A stretch of 64,000 bases of DNA from Acholoe squamosa (lineage: Eukaryota > Annelida > Polychaeta > Phyllodocida > Polynoidae). The notes beneath the pieces are model-generated. The model was given only the letters and a program-made list of their open reading frames with translations, was not told where the DNA came from and searched no databases. The position numbers were made by a program, and so were the translations under genes. The stretch is from assembly GCA_949317995.1 (NCBI GenBank), contig OX439043.1:59041339-59105338 (forward strand), given 5' to 3'. Shown in pieces: positions 21,900 through 31,657 of the stretch (its first letter is position 1; every line of letters begins with the position of its first letter).

Positions 21900-22400
21900 C
21901 TGATGACATTTCTTAGGTTTCAGTCTTCAGGAGACTATTAGAAATAATCCGATTCAACACTAACTTGAGATTCTGAGAGCATTCCTCGAAGGTTTTTTCG
22001 AATACTATGACATCATCAAGGAATACAAGACATCTTTTCCACAACAGGTCACTCAGAAGAGTTTACATCATTGCTTCAAATGTAGCTGGTGCATTACATA
22101 AGCCAAAGGGCATCACATTGTATTGAAACAATCCGATATGGCTCGAGAACGCCATCTTCTCCATGTCTAGAGGGTTCATACCTACCTGCCAGTAACCAGA
22201 TTGCAAATCTAGAGTACAAAACCAACTATTACCTCCTAGTGAGTCTATTGTCTCAACAATTCGAGGCAATGGATACGAGTTCTTTTTCGTCACCCCATTT
22301 AACTTCCTGTAGTCTATACAGAATCAAATGGTACCATCTTTTTTCATTACCGTACACACAGGACTATTCCATGGACTATTAGACGGGACTATAACATCCT
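21900..22400 (-). pseudogene. Gypsy reverse transcriptase core
   Basis: On minus: PWNSPVCTVMKKDGTI, then TGA where the family has Arg (a CGA to TGA change, as CpG decay would give), FCIDYRKLNGVTKKNSYPLP, CTLDLQSGYWQV (motif A), FQYNVMPFGLCNAPATFE (motif B) and, in another frame, CLVFLDDVIVF (catalytic Asp pair at about 22022-22011). All core motifs are recognisable but spread across frames with at least three disruptions. Upstream (22559-23101) is the protease-RT linker. Confidence 0.85.
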
Positions 22401-22952
22401 GTTCTGACATCTTATTGATTTCCTTCTCAGGTACACACTTTTTGGCCAAAGGTAATCGTTGATATGGAATTTTGAAGGGTTCCGCATCTCCAGTGTCTAT
22501 CTATGCACTACCTTGGTTATTCTACCTAATAGTGCACCAGGTTTTAGCAAAGGCAGTCTTATATTGCTGGAGCAATCCAAGTAGTTCCTTCTTGTGTTCC
22601 TTCTAACGGAGTATCCTCATATAACTTGCTTAAGTCATCTGAGATATCTTCCATATCTGTTACTTTAGGCAATTTAAAACTACTATCTGTAACCGTTTCC
22701 GAAAGTGTAACACTTCCAAAGACCTGTCCTTTCTTCAAGTAGATAGGCTTAGTACGCAGGTTTGAAACCGGTACTACAGTCCAGGATGCATTTGCTACCA
22801 TAGTTTCCATGGAAGTCAATCTGATGCTAGACAAGATAATTACATCTGGTTCTATCACTGCAGCTTGGTTCCGCATAGCCAGATCACTAACTAAGAGCAC
22901 ATCACAGGCTACCCCTGGCAGGATCCATATGGTGTGAGCCACACTTGTCATA

Positions 22953-23327
22953 CTACTTACTTGCCTCAGTACACATAGCACCTTTACAGGATACGGGTAT
23001 TTTACACTCAACTTTCCTAATTGTGGTTCCAACACCACACCATACAGGGGCAAAATCCAACCCAAGTATCCCCTCATTGGATATATCCGCAACGGTGGCA
23101 CTCATGACATAATCATGTATTCTATCCTGTTGCAACTTAACACAAAGTCTACCATACGTTTGCATTCTACTGCCATCGGCCGTCTGGGCACATCCTCCCG
23201 ATAAGAGAGTATCATGCACATCCGGGATAAGAATTTCTTGGAGACACAGGAGTGGCAACACCTGTATCAAAGAGAAACTCCGCAGATCTTCCGTTAACAG
23301 TAAGGCAAACATATCACTGCCTCCCAT
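22953..23327 (-). pseudogene. Gypsy aspartic protease
   Basis: The active-site DTG is encoded at 23268-23260 in the frame NGRSAEFLFDTGVATPV, while the longest frame passes through it out of register, so there is a shift near 23300 and another near 23240. Downstream ISNEGILGLDFAP contains the family's ILGxDF signature (about 23069-23052). It would cleave the Gag-Pol polyprotein. The surrounding linker continues to 22559. Confidence 0.75.
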
Positions 23328-23420
23328 TTAGAAGGTAAAGCGTATCCGTGACAATAGGAATGTCATTGTTCACACCAGGAGTCAATCCACATCCTTTTAA
23401 GAATTCCAGACAAGGATGAC

Positions 23421-24120
23421 CCAGGGGTAGGTGTGCACTACCAACACTGGCTTACTCATAGCCGCCTACCTCTTTACCGATATTGTGTTCCCCTGTGCTC
23501 CCTGGGCACTTGGTATATCGGGTTCCCTGCTACATGCAAACCTTCATCACGGATGGTGATATCATGGCAAGAATTATCATCGCTAGTCATGACTTATTGG
23601 GTGGCGTCAATATGGAAGCAGACTTTTATGATGAAACCTTGTGCAGAATGTCACATCTATGCTTTTGACACAGTGGACGCACACACTGTCTTTTGTCAAG
23701 AGACATTAGACACAACATTTATGTCGCCAATCACGCAATAACATGAGGGTGTTTCAAAAAGGAAGGATGCCACTTTTGTCAGAGCAGCCCCTCTCATAAT
23801 AAGGTAACTACCGTTGAGCCACTCACTCACTTCTTTCATATGTCTTTCCAAAGGTTGCTTCCTAGGAAGGTGTAATGCGAGGTGCTATATAAGTACTAAG
23901 GAAGTGACCATGCAGAAGGAATTTGAAGTCACTTCCTTCAGTACTGTGTTCTCAGTCGGTGCTTGGGTGTACACAGATCCCAACCTCTTTTATTGCCTGG
24001 GTACGGTCCATGTGTCCAACGACTAAAATATGATGCTTTGCCACAAAGTTAAATTGCCATGATGGAAGGTTATCCTCTGTCTGTATAAGTCTATGAGAAG
24101 GAAGTGAGAAAAGCACCTTA
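23421..24120. other. Probable degraded 5' part of gypsy element
   Basis: Minus frames next to the protease (for example GHPCLEFLKGCGLTPGVNN) suggest that coding extends to about 23480, then becomes unreadable. No PBS, LTR or gag domain recognised. A small direct pair AAGGAAGTGA(C)CAT / GAAGTCACTTCCTT near 23898-23940 is an imperfect inverted repeat. Confidence 0.35.
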
Positions 24121-24123
24121 TGT

Positions 24124-24240
24124 GCACTAAGGGAGTGATCATTTTTTTTAACAAGGGGGGGGGGGTTGCATGCAGATGCGCGAAAAAAAGATTTGCCCCC
24201 CCTCAAGGGCTGAAAGTCGCATGCGAATATGCCCTTTTAA
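24124..24240 (+). repeat. Dispersed repeat R-D, copy 1
   Basis: GGGAGTGATCATTTT..., a G-run, then ...CCCC..., GTG/GCATGCGAA..CCCTTTTA.CCTATAGTAA matches 50732-50892. A second piece of the same family (CAAGGGTTCGAAAAGATTCTGACCCCC, here described only by its motif GATTCTGACCCCC) lies at about 24675-24700 and matches 50930-50950. Confidence 0.65.
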
Positions 24241-25061
24241 CCTATAGTAACTAGACACAGCTTGGTCTCAGTATGTTGCATTACTGAGACGCACAGATAG
24301 TACTATAAAACAGATGACACCCAGAATGACTTGTTCTCACCTACTGCCCTTGCCCCAATCACTCAGAGTGGATGTATTATTGTTAGTGCTACCTACCACT
24401 TGTTGCTGTAATGTCAATAAAGTCCAAATACCTGTAATATTGACCATTTCCTTGCTGAGGTGAGGATCTGCATGGATCTATTAAAGCATCATGGCAGATT
24501 CATGACCCATATGTCACTTCCTGTCCCAATTACCTGTGGTCACATGAGGGAGCATGCATACAGTGCAGCCAGGTGTTGCCTTCCATGATTGCCATGCATG
24601 ACTGAGCACCACTGTAAATTGAATGCTCCCTGGCCCCTGGTGAAAACAGTTGAAACTATTTTGACCCCTCCTTGTCAAGGGTTCGAAAAGATTCTGACCC
24701 CCCCCCTCTCAAACCCACTGGGAACCTACAATGAAACATCGAATTCATCTGTTTAGAAACAGCCTCCATACCATTCCACTTGACCCCATTTCTGCATGCT
24801 TGTCGCATGCGTGGGCGGAAGAAGAAGGCTAGTTTGGGTGGGTAAGGGCTTCTTGAAGATAACAATCAATACATAGCCCGACTGCAAGATACCATACATC
24901 GCTGCTATCTGATATGTATGATGATATAACATCTATAGTAATCACACTGTCACTCTAGGTGTCTACATCAAATGTTTGATTGTGTATATTGGCTGTCTGG
25001 CCCCTGTGTGGCTCTTAATCTTATCGGGTCTCCAATTTCTGCCCTGTTGGATAAGAACCTT
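24241..25061. other. No gene seen
   Basis: Contains only the detached R-D fragment near 24657-24712. No ORF supported. Confidence 0.4.
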
Positions 25062-25313
25062 ACCCACTTTACATAAAAAGAAAACGTGTTTTAACGTTAA
25101 AATAACGTTTTATTGGGTTGCTAAGTTTGCCAAACGTAAATAAAACGTCAAAACATGTATAAACCGTTTTCATTCTTAACTTAAAGGGAAATGTGAAGAA
25201 CAACCCTTTTTATTTGGTTAAAAAAAAAAAAACGTTTTTTCCCAAAAACGTTTTTACCCAAACCTGATAAAAACGTTTGCTAACGTTGAAAATACGTTTT
25301 CTGCCAAGTGGGT
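25062..25313. mobile_element. MITE rich in AACGTTTT motifs
   Basis: Ends are imperfect inverted repeats, ACCCACTTTACATAAAAAG at 25062 and, read inverted from 25313, ACCCACTTGGCAGAAAACG. The 252-bp interior has about ten ACGT cores in AACGTTTT/AAAACGTT contexts in both orientations. Non-coding. Confidence 0.6.
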
Positions 25314-26368
25314 GGTGTTTGAATCGATCTGTTGTTGTACTCAAGCTGTAGAGAAAATAGTAGGGTGAAAGAAGTCTTAGACATAAAAACTACCCAGCCC
25401 ACGCCCACGCCTGCAAGGCAATTTCTAACTCACGATAAAACCGTTGGGATGGACTAGCTCATATGTGTAGGTATTGATTTCTAAAAAAGAAAGGGAATTA
25501 TTTGACATAATAACAAGGAAAGACTGCAGGATTGGGCCACTTCTGCCTCTATTCCCATTGAGTGGTATACATTAGTATTGATAAAGCTGAATCACATCGC
25601 CCCATCCCCAACCAGGGGTGTCATCAAGTAGGTCGAAAATTCAGATGTGAAAATTCAGGAGATAATCATTATTATAGATATTAAAGAAATTGAGTTAAGG
25701 GTGCTATTCACTCTCTTCCCCTTTCCACTCTAATCCATGATCATAAGCTAGTAGGGAGATTAATTGGCCCTTGCTACACAAATGCACTTGAAGGTTGGTG
25801 AGTAGCCATAGACTGTATATGTTGCAGTGAACCGATTATGTCCTTTGTATCTACATGATATTAACCCCCTACTCTGCTCCCTTCAGCTCATGTAATGCCG
25901 CATTTGTCACACATTCTGACTTGCTCTACTGATATAGGGGTGGTACTTGATTTTCTCCTTTCTGAATGACATAAACCTTACACTGCAAACAGTAAACTTG
26001 TACTGTGCACCTACAGCAATCGTAGGTTTTGCTTTAGGCTACAGCTTTAGGTCTACAGTAAGTAATTTTCTGTGCATATACAACAACAATGGTAAGTCAA
26101 CAACAACATATATATGTATTGTAAATCAACAGTGACGTCTTCTGTAACTTGATAGTATATTACATCTCCTGTAAGTCAACGCCAGCATCTACTGTAAATG
26201 TACTGTAGTTACTATTGTAAATATGTTGCAATTTCTCTTGTTGCTGTGCACTGGCTTATCTATTGTTGGACAGCAATTCCTGCTGTTATCATACGGCAGA
26301 TATTGCTGACAGCTTTTGTTACAGTACAACTGTAGGTCTACGGCAACTTCTGTTGTGGGTGATGGGTG

Positions 26369-26371
<3 letters not shown>
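25314..26371. other. No gene; decayed tandem motif at the right end
   Basis: From about 26030 to 26350 a CTGTAA(G/A)TCAAC/CTACTGTAAAT-type phrase recurs every ~35-45 bases, probably an old minisatellite. Nothing else recognised. Confidence 0.4.

Positions 26372-26424
<53 letters not shown>
26372..26424. repeat. (TA)n microsatellite, low-coordinate flank of Ngaro
   Basis: About 26 TA units directly abutting the outer end of repeat B2 with no intervening bases. Confidence 0.95.
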
Positions 26425-26426
<2 letters not shown>

Positions 26427-26603
26427 TTATCTCGCTACCAGGGAATAAGTATACCGGTAATAATATGGATGAGAATAGTAATATATACCAGATGTACCGG
26501 TAATAAAATGTATTAATATAATATTCATGTAATGAATGATGTATCACAGAACACATGAGTTTGGTGGGTTACTGACCTTGGGGCTATCAGCACCATACAT
26601 GCC
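26425..26603 (-). repeat. Ngaro split repeat B2 (outer 3' end)
   Basis: 179 bp matching B1 at 26931-27109 with only a few differences (for example ATCACAGAA versus ATCGCAGAA). Its outer edge AGTTATCTCG joins (TA)n directly. Confidence 0.9.
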
Positions 26604-26613
26604 TTTATTAAAA
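26604..26613 (-). terminator. Polyadenylation signal of the Ngaro transcript
   Basis: Minus strand TTTTAATAAAGG lies at the boundary between the A2-B2 spacer and B2, so the transcript would end inside B2. The spacer (26614-26715) is a short (ACTATTGTTATT)n-like tract. Confidence 0.45.
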
Positions 26614-26715
26614 CAACTAATAAATAGTTGACAATAAGCATAGTCAGTAAAATGCATAATATAATAACAATAGTATAAGTAATAACAATAGTAATAACAA
26701 TAGTACTAACAATAG

Positions 26716-26930
26716 TAAAAATTTTAAAATCCAGGGAACACCCAGCGTGGTGTTACCTGCACAGGTGAATCGAGCCAATTGACGGTTACTTTGAAACTCC
26801 CCCTTATATACTGGAGGATTATTTACCATGACGTCATCGATGACCTCATAGATACCACTCTGCACTGCAAGTAGTCCCTAACCATCCGCGGCTAATTATA
26901 AAAATATACACGAGTGTATATAGTTCCATA
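26716..26930 (-). repeat. Ngaro split repeat A2
   Basis: 215 bp, nearly identical to A1 at 31102-31316. It contains TGACGTCATCGATGACCTCA, with a CRE palindrome TGACGTCA (about 26829-26836). Its end CCATA touches B1 directly at 26930/26931. Confidence 0.9.
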
Positions 26931-27109
26931 AGTTATCTCGCTACCAGGGAATAAGTATACCGGTAATAATATGGATGAGAATAGTAGTATATACCAGATG
27001 TACCGGTAATAAAATGTATTAATATAATATTCATGTAATGAATGATGTATCGCAGAACACATGAGTTTGGTGGGTTACTGACCTTGGAGCTATCAGCACC
27101 ATACATGCC
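26931..27109 (-). repeat. Ngaro split repeat B1
   Basis: First B copy, immediately downstream of the YR stop region. A degenerate relative of its inner end (GAGTTTGGTGGGT...CATACATGCCAAAAA...CGCCAAACAC) is found at 60902-60970. Confidence 0.9.
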
Positions 27110-27155
27110 AAAAACACACAAAAACACGCCAAACACATGTGAAAACACATACCAA

Positions 27156-28109
27156 TCAGCACTGCAAATGAGATTGGCACAATCTATCAAGCTGTAGTAA
27201 TTCATCTTTATGATTATGAATATATCCATAAACAGCAGTGGATTTCCAATTAACCTTCTTCTTAATATCCTCTATATTGAGGCCAGAATCCTTCAACAAG
27301 GTGGCACCACCGTGCCTAAGTGAATGAGTAGATACACAACCTACTATGTCAGACTGCAAGGGTAGGAGTTTCAATCTAGAGTTGACATACTGATAATCCA
27401 TACCATCACTACCAGATTTGAATAAAAGGTCATTTTTACCTCTACCACTACACAAACGTTGTAAACCCTTATAAGGGCATAGTATGGAGCTATCGTTCCT
27501 AACCAAAAATACATGGAAAGAATCCTTACCAAGTTGATCAGTCTTAGATGTCCTAATATGTAAACTGACATAATCAAATCCAAATTTAACATCACCTACC
27601 CTCAGAGAGTGAGGGGATTTAACTACATGGCCTATTCTAAGCACACCCCTAAAACAAGTTAAAATGGCCAACCAAAATTTCATATCTGCTCTGTTAGATA
27701 GGTCCAGATTCGACCTTAACCTTAACATTTCCTGAGGATTAAGAGGATGGACTAGTTTAGAAGGATTAGAATTACACCTTTCGATCCCATCCAGAGTTTT
27801 TTTAACCATGCAATTACTACTGTAATCCATAAACCCCTTAAGTTTTTGTTGATACCAAACTGCAGACATGTAATTTTTTACAGATGATGGCTTCATAAAT
27901 TCAGACAAATACACCGATTAAATAGAGGCTTGGGATGGAGAACAAGGAAAAGGTTGAAGTTTAAATATATTACAAATTTTTTTATACCTTTTGAGTTGAT
28001 GTTCCGTCATTTTCTTAGTATTGTCTGACACACCCTGGGCTAAAAGTAACCTTTTTCTGTCTAGTAATCTCTCCCATTCTGGAATCGAAGCAACACATAT
28101 TATTATCAT
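27156..28109 (-). pseudogene. Ngaro tyrosine recombinase (one in-frame stop)
   Basis: ATG at 28109 opens a frame with an N-terminal core-binding segment (ASIPEWERLLDRKRLLLAQG, TEHQLKRYKKICNIF), interrupted by a single TAA at 27920-27918, and continues in the same frame to 27156. Catalytic residues: Arg in CFRGVLRIGHV, HSLRHGGATLL (H-x-x-R), Trp in VNWKST and Tyr in AVYGYIHN. The frame overlaps the end of pol by about 95 nt, in the +1 register relative to it. Family role: the recombinase inserts a circular cDNA at a short homology instead of making a target duplication. With one TAA as the only defect, the original was probably active recently. If the TAA is a sequencing error the gene is intact. 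Confidence 0.9.
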
Positions 28110-30081
28110 GGAGAGAGGTTATACATTTGCCAGGCATACCCTTATATGCAAGTCTAGACAATTGGTCAGCCAGGATATTGTCCTCTGACTTAATATAGGT
28201 TGCGTATATCTCCACATTGTTAATGAAACACAGCCAAAATATTTCTCTTAGCCATTCCATACAAAGTTTGTTCCTCAACCTGCCTGTATTAATCATAGCT
28301 AGAACCTGCATATTATCTGTTATACAATGTATTCTTTTGTTTTTATAACTAGAGATCCAGCGCTTCAAGCCCATCATAACGGGATACAATTCATATACAT
28401 TGATATTTCGATGATGGTTTTTTAGATTATCCAAAATTGGAGGAACAGTAAAATGGTCTACACCAAGATCAAATTTATCAAAGGATGTCCAGTCACCATA
28501 TAGAAAATCCTTACCCATCCATGCTCCAAAGCCCTTAATAGAGGAATCAGAGTACATTGGAGTATTAACCAAGTCGTTAAGGATTAACCTTTTACAGTTA
28601 AAAGTGTCACAAAAGTCCAACCACCACTGAATGTCTCGCTTGGTACATTCAGGAATTTTTATGTAGCCCCTAGGCTTAGCTCGTGCACACAAATCAAAGA
28701 CTCTCCTGCTAAACGTTCTTCCACCCTTTACCACCTGTGAACAAAAGGACATAAGGCCACCTATTCTTTCAAGATTCTTCTTGGATACAAATTTTTTGTT
28801 AATATTCTCCATTAACATACCTCTCATTTTAATCACCTTATCTTCCGGTAAGGATAATTCCAATTTAACAGAGTTTATATTAATACCAAGAAATTTACAT
28901 TTTTGTGATGGTTCAGTTACTTTTTCCTTGGAGACTACAAACCCCATATGCTGCATGCACTCTATGAGGATATTCCTTTGATGTAGACATTCATCATATG
29001 TATCAGAAATGATGATAAAGTCATCGAGGTAATTAACCAGTTTTTTAACATCATAAATTTTTGCTACTTCCACAATAAATTCTGATATTCTATTGAATAT
29101 ATAAGGTGCACATTTAAGACCAAAAGTTAACCTATTGCTTACATAGAATTCTTCACCTTGACCAAAATCCCACCTAAAACCCTGCATATTAGTGTGAGGG
29201 CCATAAACATTGACGGTCCTATAAGCAGATTTTAAGTCTACCACGCTCATAAAATCGTTTTTATCTAACTGAGCTGTGACCGTGCTAATATTATTGTAGG
29301 AAAAGGTAGAACTGATTTTGTTCATATAATTATTAATGGAAACTTTTTCTGGCATACTACAATCCGTTATAGGCCTTAACTTGCCATTCGATTTCTCAAC
29401 ACCACCAAGGGAATGGATGCACTGTGGTTTGTTTTTAACTTTGGATACAAGACCAGCATCTAACTCCTCTAACAATATATTACAAAATTCATTGTAAAAA
29501 TTCCCTTCAAGAATGGATTTATAATTTTTGCAATCGTAAGACGTGTTGCACTCAGGATCAACTATTTTGAATCCCTCAACAAAACCTTGCCATAAGAATA
29601 ATGCCTCTTTATCACTTATATTAATGACACCTTTCTGGGTTAAATAAGGGGCTACTCTGCAAGGTAGAATTTGAGACCTTTCTCCATGAATATAATGTAC
29701 ACATTCGCACACACCATTTATACAACTGTCATACACTTCGATGCTAGGTAAATTATCAATACCGACAGTAAACAGTGGTTTAACCTCGCCCTGTGCTGGG
29801 CCACTATATGATACATCCAAACCAATAGGATTGGCATTAATATTAATATCATTCTCAACATTTATTTGTAAATTTGCCATAGGCTCCATATAGGAACCAT
29901 TGAGTCCTGAGCTATCATTAATATCACCCGGGGGGACAAATTCTACTACTCCAGCCTTACCTTCACCAACACCCTGTACTGGAGCAATGGGTGGGGGCGA
30001 AACAGGGCCTACCAAACCTACTAAACATGAATAAGGCATCGACACACTATCATCTATAGGACCCCGCTCACCTGTATAATC
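28015..30081 (-). CDS. Ngaro reverse transcriptase-RNase H (Pol)
   Basis: Open from just after an amber codon (30084-30082) to 28015, 688 codons, without internal stops. Numbering from the GTG at 30045: motif A SVVDLKSAY (Asp 270), motif B RLTFGLKCAPYIF, motif C VNYLDDFII (Asp pair 341-342), then RNase H with MYSDSSIKGFGAW (Asp 500), VYELYPVMMGL (Glu 552), IHCITDNMQVL (Asp 577) and SEDNILADQLSRL (Asp 627). No protease and no DDE integrase, as expected for YR elements. No methyltransferase domain, unlike DIRS. The frame is the same as gag, so expression is probably by readthrough of the amber codon or by reinitiation. The ~210 residue N-terminal extension is unrecognised. Confidence 0.93.
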   Translation of the reverse strand, partial: DYTGERGPIDDSVSMPYSCLVGLVGPVSPPPIAPVQGVGEGKAGVVEFVPPGDINDSSGLNGSYMEPMANLQINVENDININANPIGLDVSYSGPAQGEVKPLFTVGIDNLPSIEVYDSCINGVCECVHYIHGERSQILPCRVAPYLTQKGVINISDKEALFLWQGFVEGFKIVDPECNTSYDCKNYKSILEGNFYNEFCNILLEELDAGLVSKVKNKPQCIHSLGGVEKSNGKLRPITDCSMPEKVSINNYMNKISSTFSYNNISTVTAQLDKNDFMSVVDLKSAYRTVNVYGPHTNMQGFRWDFGQGEEFYVSNRLTFGLKCAPYIFNRISEFIVEVAKIYDVKKLVNYLDDFIIISDTYDECLHQRNILIECMQHMGFVVSKEKVTEPSQKCKFLGININSVKLELSLPEDKVIKMRGMLMENINKKFVSKKNLERIGGLMSFCSQVVKGGRTFSRRVFDLCARAKPRGYIKIPECTKRDIQWWLDFCDTFNCKRLILNDLVNTPMYSDSSIKGFGAWMGKDFLYGDWTSFDKFDLGVDHFTVPPILDNLKNHHRNINVYELYPVMMGLKRWISSYKNKRIHCITDNMQVLAMINTGRLRNKLCMEWLREIFWLCFINNVEIYATYIKSEDNILADQLSRLAYKGMPGKCITSLHDNNMCCFDSRMGEITRQKKVTFSPGCVRQY

Positions 30082-30084
30082 CTA
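30082..30084 (-). promoter_or_regulatory. In-frame amber codon between Gag and Pol
   Basis: Gag and Pol are in one reading frame, separated only by this TAG (context GAA TAG GAT TAT). Pol lacks its own ATG near its start. The arrangement is that of stop-codon readthrough. A random nonsense mutation is the alternative. Confidence 0.5.
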
Positions 30085-31058
30085 TTCAGATTTGTTTGCT
30101 TGACATTCCACCTTATTGTGGCCTGATTTGGAACAGGAACTACACACATGCCTATACTTGCATGGGTCCCTAGAACACCCCTCGGCCCTGTTGAATGCAT
30201 AGCATGAATTTGTCGAGACTTTAGATCTCCCAGAATTTTTTGGTTTAGTTGAATATGCCTTCTGGGCTTGAACTGTCCCATCATAGGACAAGTGACGGAG
30301 GATATCAGAATTCTCGATTACTGCAAAGGCATCCAAACCATCGTCATTAGCCCTGTCCCTAACGGACATATCATAGGCAACCAGAGTTTTGACAGTAAAT
30401 ATTTTTGTGTCAGATTTTTCAACTAACATCTGCAAATGCCTAACCATCCCCTCTACATCGTCTCCGTCCTTGTAATAATCTATAATGAATTTGATATTGA
30501 CAAGTACAAGCTTCTCAATGCTATCGACTTTCTCTCGTTTTTTAACGAATTGTTCATGGTCAAACTCACCAATTTTCTGTTTGGCATGATGGCGAGGAAC
30601 TGACGAGTCCAATGACGACCCTCTTGACGAGCTAGGACTCCTGTGACCAACGGTATAAGATGATTTTGATCTCGCTTGACGACCTTTTCGTCCCGCTCTG
30701 ATCCACTCGCCGCCATCTTGGTTGCTATGGACGCTGTGGTTGTCATGCTCCCGCTGCAAGCCACGCCCCCGTCGTCTTGGTTTCGGGTCTCTCGAATCTT
30801 GTTTGTATACAGTAGCACGTGCCTTCATCGCCCCGCTGTCCAATTCGCTCAATGGATTCATCTCTTCTTTACTGGCCCCTTGGTTGGCGATAACATCACT
30901 TAACATCTTCTTTATATCCAAGAGATCCTCCTCCAGTAGATCCAGCCTCGTCTGGTCAACATTCTCACTCTCTATAGCCTGTGGTGTATTTAAGCCGATT
31001 TAGCTGATCTTTTCGATGAACCTTTCTTCTTAGTACCTGCAGTAGTTTTCTTCCCCAT
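30082..31058 (-). CDS. Ngaro Gag with CCCH and CCHC zinc motifs
   Basis: The main frame runs 30999-30082 with no early ATG. The only good start, an ATG at 31058, opens a basic leader (MGKKTTAGTKKKGSSKRSAK) that hits TAA in the wrong register near 30992, so a one-base indel probably separates the true start from the rest. Next comes a Leu/Asp/Glu-rich helical segment (RLDLLEEDLLDIKKML), then a basic Arg/Ser/Gly-rich region (QARSKSSYTVGHRSPSSSRG), a helical middle and a C-terminal pair of zinc motifs: CX8CX4CX3H and CX2CX4HX4C (CSSCSKSGHNKVEC). It ends NKSE-TAG at 30082. Role by family: binds and packages element RNA. Confidence 0.88.
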
Positions 31059-31101
31059 ATTTGGGCTAATATCTAAGCACCAATCCAGAAAAAAACCACA
31101 T

Positions 31102-31313
31102 TAAAAATTTTAAAATCCAGGGAACACCCAGCGTGGTGTTACCTGCACAGGTGAATCGAGCAAATTGACGGTTACTTTGAAACTCCCCCTTATATACTGG
31201 AGGATTATTTACCATGACGTCATCGATGACCTCATAGATACCACTCCGCCCTGCAAGTAGTCCCTAACCGTCCGCGGCTAATTATAAAAATATACACGAG
31301 TGTATATAGTTCC

Positions 31314-31316
<3 letters not shown>
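31102..31316 (-). repeat. Ngaro split repeat A1 (5' end, promoter region)
   Basis: 215 bp matching A2. It holds the CRE palindrome TGACGTCA (about 31214-31221) and an AT-rich TATACACTCGTGTATA stretch near the outer end that could act as a core promoter. The outer end CCATA joins TGTATATATA of the flanking repeat. Confidence 0.88.

Positions 31317-31390
<74 letters not shown>
31317..31390. repeat. (TA)n microsatellite, high-coordinate flank of Ngaro
   Basis: TGTA followed by about 35 TA units with one TG interruption. It is the other half of the target in which the Ngaro element sits. Confidence 0.95.
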
Positions 31391-31394
<4 letters not shown>

Positions 31395-31590
31395 TTCATC
31401 ACTTATAATCCAGTGGTCTTGGGCCTAAACTGCATTGATCAATCTGAAACATTGATAGGAAAAGAAAGATACATTAACATGACTGTATAAACATGTTATA
31501 GATAAATGAAACAATCATCATAATCAGTCAATTAAAACTCTCTTTCTGTATGTCTCCCTCTGTATGTGTATTTTCAGCCCTACTCTAATT

Positions 31591-31657
31591 ATTTCACAGA
31601 GTGGCATTTAAGCCAGGGATAGCTATGGTATATAGCAGGGCCTCGCTTGCAGGTTGT
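31591..31657 (+). repeat. DIRS left inverted terminal repeat
   Basis: ATTTCACAGAGTGGCATTTA continuing to AGGTTGT. The inner part (AGCTATGGTATATAGCA..GCTTGCAGGTTGT) is the reverse complement of 41997-42034. The outermost 29 bp are complementary to 41811-41840 in the internal region. Confidence 0.88.

Larger units (their letters stand above)
17110..23420 (-). mobile_element. Decayed Ty3/gypsy retrotransposon (minus strand)
   Basis: Protein order on minus is protease, RT, RNase H, integrase, then an extra ORF block, the canonical Ty3/gypsy pol order. Multiple stops and frameshifts in every domain show it is dead. No gag with a zinc knuckle and no 5' LTR were recognised upstream of the protease (23.4-24.1 kb), so the 5' part is missing or too diverged. 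Confidence 0.8.
26425..31316 (-). mobile_element. Ngaro-type tyrosine-recombinase retrotransposon, structurally complete
   Basis: On minus the order is A1 (31316-31102), gag, RT-RNase H, YR, B1 (27109-26931), A2 (26930-26716), spacer, B2 (26603-26425). A1/A2 are 215 bp each and B1/B2 179 bp each, nearly identical within pairs. This A1-ORFs-B1-A2-B2 split direct repeat layout is diagnostic of Ngaro elements, as is the absence of LTRs and of a DDE integrase. The 4,892-bp element lies between two (TA)n tracts with no target duplication, as expected for YR integration. Defects are few: a frame break near the gag start, one amber between gag and pol and one TAA in YR. It looks recent. Confidence 0.92.

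Noticed and set aside
22089..22382. 97-residue plus ORF
   Set aside because: Antisense to the gypsy RT core.
26263..26556. ORFs with YIYIYI repeats around (TA)n tracts (also at 43843, 45397, 60823)
   Set aside because: They are the translation of TA microsatellites; any frame without TAA or TAG stays open.
27371..27595. Second minus ORF inside the YR gene
   Set aside because: Out-of-frame shadow of the tyrosine recombinase.
30480..31003. Plus-strand and alternate minus ORFs over Ngaro gag
   Set aside because: Antisense and out-of-frame shadows of the Gag frame, which has zinc motifs.
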